Shown one piece after another: positions 5,962-9,814 of a stretch of DNA of 9,814 bases (its first letter is position 1; each line of letters begins with the position of its first letter). Origin of the DNA: an uncultured Elioraea sp. (GTDB lineage Bacteria; Pseudomonadota; Alphaproteobacteria; Acetobacterales; Acetobacteraceae); contig CALKJX010000116.1 in the NCBI GenBank assembly GCA_937995555.1, positions 1 through 9,814 of the forward strand. Direction: 5' to 3'. The translations under genes and the position numbers were made by a program. The notes under the pieces were generated by a model. That model did no database searches, had not been told where the DNA came from, and saw only the letters and a program-made list of their open reading frames with translations.

Positions 5962-8109
5962 ATGACGTCAGCCAACGATCCGACCGCACCCGCCGGCGTC
6001 TCGCAAGGGGCGTTTGATCTCAGCGAGGTGCCGGTCGAGCACGTCGCCGCGATGGCGGCCCTGTCCGGCACCGAGGGCTCGGCCGATGCCGATGCGGCCG
6101 CACTCCGCGGTCCCGCGCCCGACGCCCTGCAGGCAGCGCGCATCGCCGTGCCGATGCGGAGGATCGTCAGCGGAAGCTATCGGGGCAGGGCCGGCCTGTG
6201 GCGGCTCGATCTGCGGGTGGATGTGGACGGGGTACGGCCGCTCCGGCAGGTCAGCGGCGACTTCTTCCGCGCCGACGGCGGGACGGTCACCTATACGGGC
6301 TCGTTTGCTGCGCGCAACGTGAACGTTGCGGTCACGCCGGAAGCCGTCACGATAACCGCGGTCGTCAGCGCCTCGTTCCCCAACAGCTGCCCGAGGGTCA
6401 GGATCATCATCCCGCGCCGGACGATCCTCCAGGCGGCGGGCGAGGCCGACGTGCAGTGGCTCACCAACGGCGGCCAGGCAGGCACCCGCTATCTCTGCCT
6501 CTGGGAGAGCCGGTATTTCCGCACCGTCGATCTCGAGGAGGATGTCGAGACGGGCGTCACACCCTTCGAGTCCTACAACACCGGCGCGCTCAGCTCGGGC
6601 GGTCCAGCGCGCACGCTCTGTCTGGCCACCGCGTTCATCGAGGCGGGGATCGAGATGCGCCTCACCGGCGAGCCCGGCACCATCGCCACCGCGCCCGGCG
6701 GCACCTGGAGCAACGCCGAGCTGCATGCGGCGATGGAGGCGCATTTCAGGCACTGGGCGAACCAGCCGCAATGGAAGGTCTGGCTGTTGCATGCCCGCGA
6801 GCACGATCTCGGATCCAGCCTCGCCGGCATCATGTTCGACCAGCGTGGGCGCCAGCGGCAGGGCTGCGCCGTGTTCTATGCGGCGATCGCCGGTACCGGC
6901 GCGACACGACGGCGCGACCAGCTGTTCACGTGCATGCATGAGCTCGGCCATTGCTTCAATCTCTACCACTCATTCAGCAAGACCTTCACGACCCCGCCGC
7001 GCCCGGATCGGCCCGATGCCCTCTCCTGGATGAACTACCCGCAGAACTTTCCGGGCGGACAGGCGGCGTTCTGGTCGTCCTTCCCGTTCCAGTTCGACGA
7101 TCCGGACACGATCCATCTGCGGCACGGCTTCCGCGACAACGTGATCATGGGCGGCAATCCGTTCGGCGAGGGCGCGGCGCTGGAAGGTCTCGGCTATTTC
7201 GCCGAGCCCGAGCAGGGCGGCTCCCGCCTCGCTCTGGAGCTCCGCGCCGATCGCAGCTTCCGCCTCGGCGAGCCGGTGGTGGTCGAGCTGAAGCTCTCCA
7301 CGCGCCGCGCCGAGGGGATCACCGTCCATCGTCATCTGCACCCGGCCGACGGCTTCGTCACGATCGCGATCCAGAAGCCCGGCGGCGGCACGGTGGTGCA
7401 CAGGCCGCTGATCGAACACTGCATCCGACCCGAGACCGTGGTGCTGGATGCCGATCATCCCGCCATCTACGACAGCGCCTATATCGGCTGCGGCGAGGAG
7501 GGCCTCGCCTTCGGCGCCCCCGGGCTCTACCGGCTGCGCGCGGTCTATCTCGCGCTGGACGGCTCGCGTGTCGTCTCCGACACGCTGGAGCTGCGCGTCC
7601 GTGGCACGCATCACGACCAGGACGAGGCGGTCGCCGACCTGCTGCTCGACGAGCAGGTGGGCAAGCTGTTCACGCTGCTGGGCTCGGAGGGGCCGGAGAT
7701 GGCCTCCGCGAATGCCCGCATCGAGCGTCTGGTCGAAGAGCACAGGACGCATCCGCTCGCGCTCTATGGCGAGCTGGTGCAGGGTTATGTGCGCGCCAAG
7801 CCGTTCAAGCTTGTCCTGGCCGACGAACCGGTGCAGGTGTGCCAGGCGAGGCCCGCCGAGGCGGTGGCGATGCTCGATCGCGTGGTCGATGCCTCGACCG
7901 CGCCGGGCAAGGGGCTCGACAGCATCTCGCTCAATCAGATCTTCCGCCGCATGATCGCCGCGCTGAAGACGGCGGGCGACGACAAGGGCGCCGTGCGGAT
8001 CGGCAAGCGCATGCTCGAGACCTATCGGAAGCGTGGCCTCAAGCCGCATGTGATGGCCGAAATCGAGCGCCAGCGCGACGAGGCCCTGGGCGGAACCGGC
8101 AGCGCGTAG
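5962..8109 (+). CDS. metzincin-like zinc metallopeptidase of uncharacterised family, no signal peptide
   Basis: A 715-residue multidomain protein. Residues 1-55 are Ala/Asp/Pro-rich and look disordered. Residues 60-320 are beta-rich and lead into HELGHCFNLYH at 326-336, which fits the metzincin pattern HExxHxxGxxH except that Asn333 replaces the usual Gly. His326, His330 and His336 would bind zinc and Glu327 would be the catalytic base. SWMNYP puts Met357 21 residues after the third His, right for the Met-turn. Residues about 375-400 contain FQFDDPDTIHLRHGFRDNVI and MGG. Residues about 422-547 look like an Ig-like beta domain (SFRLGEPVVVELKL; LYRLRAVYLALDG). Residues about 550-710 are helical, possibly TPR-like. 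There is no signal peptide, membrane segment or RTX repeat, so it looks cytoplasmic or exported by an unseen route. Substrate unknown. GGGAGG supports ATG 5962. The small gene follows after 30 bases. Confidence 0.8.
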   Translation: MTSANDPTAPAGVSQGAFDLSEVPVEHVAAMAALSGTEGSADADAAALRGPAPDALQAARIAVPMRRIVSGSYRGRAGLWRLDLRVDVDGVRPLRQVSGDFFRADGGTVTYTGSFAARNVNVAVTPEAVTITAVVSASFPNSCPRVRIIIPRRTILQAAGEADVQWLTNGGQAGTRYLCLWESRYFRTVDLEEDVETGVTPFESYNTGALSSGGPARTLCLATAFIEAGIEMRLTGEPGTIATAPGGTWSNAELHAAMEAHFRHWANQPQWKVWLLHAREHDLGSSLAGIMFDQRGRQRQGCAVFYAAIAGTGATRRRDQLFTCMHELGHCFNLYHSFSKTFTTPPRPDRPDALSWMNYPQNFPGGQAAFWSSFPFQFDDPDTIHLRHGFRDNVIMGGNPFGEGAALEGLGYFAEPEQGGSRLALELRADRSFRLGEPVVVELKLSTRRAEGITVHRHLHPADGFVTIAIQKPGGGTVVHRPLIEHCIRPETVVLDADHPAIYDSAYIGCGEEGLAFGAPGLYRLRAVYLALDGSRVVSDTLELRVRGTHHDQDEAVADLLLDEQVGKLFTLLGSEGPEMASANARIERLVEEHRTHPLALYGELVQGYVRAKPFKLVLADEPVQVCQARPAEAVAMLDRVVDASTAPGKGLDSISLNQIFRRMIAALKTAGDDKGAVRIGKRMLETYRKRGLKPHVMAEIERQRDEALGGTGSA

Positions 8110-8139
8110 TCTGCAGGCGCCACCCTCGGGAGCACGACC

Positions 8140-8436
8140 TTGCCCGCGATCACGCTCGACCTCCAGGAAGGATTCGCCGGCGAGACGGTGGAGGTGCGGC
8201 TCGACGGCAGGGAGGTCTGGCGCGGCGGGGTGCGCACGGACTGGTCGATCGGCCTCGCCAGGCGGGTGCCGGTGGAGGTGCCGGCCGGCGGCGGGACCGT
8301 CAGCGTGACCGTGCCGTCACAGCCTGCCTCCATCGACCTCGTCCTCAAGCCCGGCGAGGCGCCGGTGCTCGGCGTGTCGCTGATCGGCGGCGGGCTCGTC
8401 GCACGTCGGTCGGACGAACCGTTCAGGTACTTCTGA
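8140..8436 (+). CDS. small beta-rich protein, likely partner of the metzincin-like protein
   Basis: A 98-residue protein starting at TTG 8140; GGGAG at 8128-8132 is 7 bases upstream and no ATG is available in the frame. It has no signal peptide, membrane segment or cysteine. The alternating pattern (AITLDLQEGF, TVEVRLDGREVWRGG, RRVPVEVPAGG, GTVSVTVPSQ, VLGVSLIGGGLVARR) predicts a compact all-beta fold of six or seven strands. I recognise no named family. The gene lies 30 bases behind the metzincin-like gene on the same strand, so co-expression is likely. A modulator, inhibitor or chaperone of that protein is possible; small beta-barrel inhibitors of metzincins exist elsewhere, but this is inference from position and fold only. 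Its last 14 bases overlap the end of the convergent MFS gene. Confidence 0.72.
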   Translation: MPAITLDLQEGFAGETVEVRLDGREVWRGGVRTDWSIGLARRVPVEVPAGGGTVSVTVPSQPASIDLVLKPGEAPVLGVSLIGGGLVARRSDEPFRYF

Positions 8437-9613
8437 CCGGTGCCGAGCGCGCGGCGCCGACGAAGGCCAAAGCGGCGATCACGCCACACGCGACCATCAC
8501 GATCTGCACCGGCCGGTAGTCGCCGCCCGAGGCCTGCCAGAGCCAGGCCGCGGCATAGGGCCCGATCGCGCGCGCGACGATGCCGGGCGAGACGAGGGCG
8601 CCGGCGACCGCGCCGTAGCCCTCGCGCCCGAACAGCTCGGCCGGCACGGTGCCGCGCACGATCGTCAGGATGCCGCCCGAGGCGCCGTAGAGCGCGACAT
8701 AGACCCCGGCGAGCCACCACCACTGCCCGACCCCCATCAGCGCGAGGATCGCGACCGGCTGCGCCGCGGCGGCCAGGACCGCCACGCGGCTCGGGCGGAC
8801 GCGTTGCAGCCCGGCGAACTCCAGCACCCGTCCCGCCACCTGCATCGGCCCGGTGAAGGACGCGACCGCGACCGCCGCGGTCCCCGACAGCCCCGCCTCC
8901 TGCAGCATCGGGATCGCGTGCACGGCGACGATCGAGAACAGCACCGCGCCGGTGGTCAGCGCCAGGGCGACGAACCAGAACGCCGCCGTGCGCAGGATCG
9001 GCCCCAGCGGACGGCGCGGCGTGCCACGCGCGACGCGCGTGCCCGGCAGGAAGGCCGCGTGCAGCGGCAGGCAGACCAGCAGCGCCGCCGCGGCCCAGAC
9101 GAGATAGGTGTCGCGCCAGCCGAGCCAGGGCAGCAGCGCGGCCGTGATCGGCCAGGCGACCGTGCTCGCGAGCCCGCCGGCGAAGGTGAGGATCGTGATC
9201 GCGCGGCGCGCCTGGTCGCCGAAGCTCGCGGTGATGGTGGCGAAGGCCGGCTCGTACTGGGTCGCCGCCATCGCCGCGCCGGTCAGCACCCAGGCGGCGA
9301 AGAACCAGGGCTCCGACGGCGCCCAGGCCAGCGCGGCGAGCGCCAGCGCCGACAGCACCGAGCCGAGGCTCATCACGACCCGCCCGCCGAACCGATCGAG
9401 AAGAAGGCCAACGGGGAACGAGCACAGGCCCTGCGCCAGCAGACCGATCGAATAGGCGCCGAAGATCGCCTCGCGCGACCAGCCCTCGGCCTCGCCGATC
9501 GCGGGGGCGAGCACGGCGATCGCGTAGTACTGCGATCCCCAGGCGATGATCATGGTGACGGAGAGAGCAACAACCGCGCGCCAGGGCGGCGCGGGCGCGG
9601 GCAGGGCGGACAT
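8423..9613 (-). CDS. major facilitator superfamily permease
   Basis: A 396-residue protein with about twelve predicted membrane segments. The short N-terminus (MSALPAPAPPWRA) leads into the first helix at about residue 12. The loop after helix 2 has GLLLDRFGGR (69-78), a good MFS motif A. A charged central loop at about residues 190-205 (GTRVARGTPRRPLG) separates the two six-helix halves. Length and layout are normal for a cytoplasmic-membrane secondary transporter. The substrate cannot be read from sequence. The racemase-like gene ends 41 bases upstream on the same strand, so the pair probably forms an operon; the permease may move an amino acid, hydantoin or related organic acid, which is inference only. 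No strong Shine-Dalgarno precedes ATG 9613, but a later start would remove part of the first helix. Confidence 0.87.
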   Translation of the reverse strand: MSALPAPAPPWRAVVALSVTMIIAWGSQYYAIAVLAPAIGEAEGWSREAIFGAYSIGLLAQGLCSFPVGLLLDRFGGRVVMSLGSVLSALALAALAWAPSEPWFFAAWVLTGAAMAATQYEPAFATITASFGDQARRAITILTFAGGLASTVAWPITAALLPWLGWRDTYLVWAAAALLVCLPLHAAFLPGTRVARGTPRRPLGPILRTAAFWFVALALTTGAVLFSIVAVHAIPMLQEAGLSGTAAVAVASFTGPMQVAGRVLEFAGLQRVRPSRVAVLAAAAQPVAILALMGVGQWWWLAGVYVALYGASGGILTIVRGTVPAELFGREGYGAVAGALVSPGIVARAIGPYAAAWLWQASGGDYRPVQIVMVACGVIAALAFVGAARSAPVRST

Positions 9614-9654
9614 GCCCGGACGCTAGCCGCGCGCGCGCGGTCGCGACAGGGGGT

Positions 9655-9814
9655 TCAGCCGCGCAGCAATGCGGCGAGCGGCTCGGCCAGCCCCGCGCTG
9701 GCGCGGCCCGCGGGCGCGGCGTAGCTGCCGACCGCGGGTTTCTTGAGGCCCAGCGGCACCAGCGCCTCGGCCAGCCGCACCGCCGCGGCGATTCCGTCCA
9801 CCAGCGGCACCGGC
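9655..9814 (-). CDS. C-terminal end of an Asp/Glu/hydantoin racemase-like protein, cut by the window edge
   Basis: Only the last 52 residues are visible, entering from the right edge and ending in a TGA at 9655-9657. They read PVPLVDGIAAAVRLAEALV, then LGLKKPAVGSYAAP and a short Ala-rich tail. The Val-Asp-Gly-x-Ala-Ala-Ala-Val-x-Leu-Ala-Glu block and the following Leu-Gly-Leu-Lys are typical of the C-terminus of the Asp/Glu racemase superfamily, particularly hydantoin-racemase-like members. The active-site cysteines lie in the missing part, so activity cannot be judged. It is followed by the MFS gene after 41 bases on the same strand. Maleate isomerase and arylmalonate decarboxylase relatives share the fold and cannot be excluded. 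Confidence 0.7.
   Translation of the reverse strand, partial: PVPLVDGIAAAVRLAEALVPLGLKKPAVGSYAAPAGRASAGLAEPLAALLRG

Noticed and set aside
4033..8109. Type I secretion system exporting the metzincin-like protein
   Set aside because: The protein lacks RTX repeats, there is no HlyD-like adaptor or outer-membrane factor, and the exporter looks NdvA-like.
6951..8519. 522-codon plus-strand open frame overlapping the metzincin-like gene
   Set aside because: Arg/Gly/Ala-rich shifted-frame shadow without domains; the overlapping frame has a ribosome site and catalytic motifs.
8022..9425. 467-codon minus-strand frame overlapping the MFS gene
   Set aside because: Low-complexity Arg/Ala/Gly translation, a shadow of the MFS frame and of the antisense of two genes.

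Overview
The window is a GC-rich stretch of bacterial chromosome. Codon use, protein style and gene content suggest an alphaproteobacterium, most plausibly Acetobacteraceae/Rhodospirillales. That placement is inference; there is no rRNA or other marker gene here. No tRNA, CRISPR array, transposase or phage gene was seen.

Layout, left to right. (1) 2-463 (+): 3' part of a DUF2189-type membrane protein. It abuts a convergent minus-strand pair: a twin-CBS-domain protein (1230-1661) followed by a SafE/DsbD_2-type membrane protein (464-1186). (2) 1662-1910: divergent noncoding gap. (3) 1911-3981 (+): a TRAP-type transporter operon (solute-binding protein, small permease, large permease) in which all three genes are wrecked. 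Recognisable blocks appear in the right order, but with frame changes, replaced conserved residues and a large missing segment in each gene. (4) 4033-5790 (-): an intact NdvA/ChvA-like ABC exporter half-transporter. (5) 5791-5961: divergent intergenic gap. (6) 5962-8109 (+): a 715-residue protein with a metzincin-type zinc site and no signal peptide, followed after 30 bases by a 98-residue beta-rich protein (8140-8436), probably co-transcribed. (7) 8423-9613 (-): an MFS permease whose 3' end overlaps the small gene tail to tail by 14 bases. Upstream of it on the same strand lies the 3' end of an Asp/Glu (hydantoin)-racemase-like gene (9655-9814). These two form a likely operon.

Genes likely to work together are CBS + SafE-like, metzincin + small beta protein, and racemase + MFS. 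The least explained part is the metzincin/small-protein pair. The clearest evolutionary story is the decay of the TRAP operon between intact neighbours.
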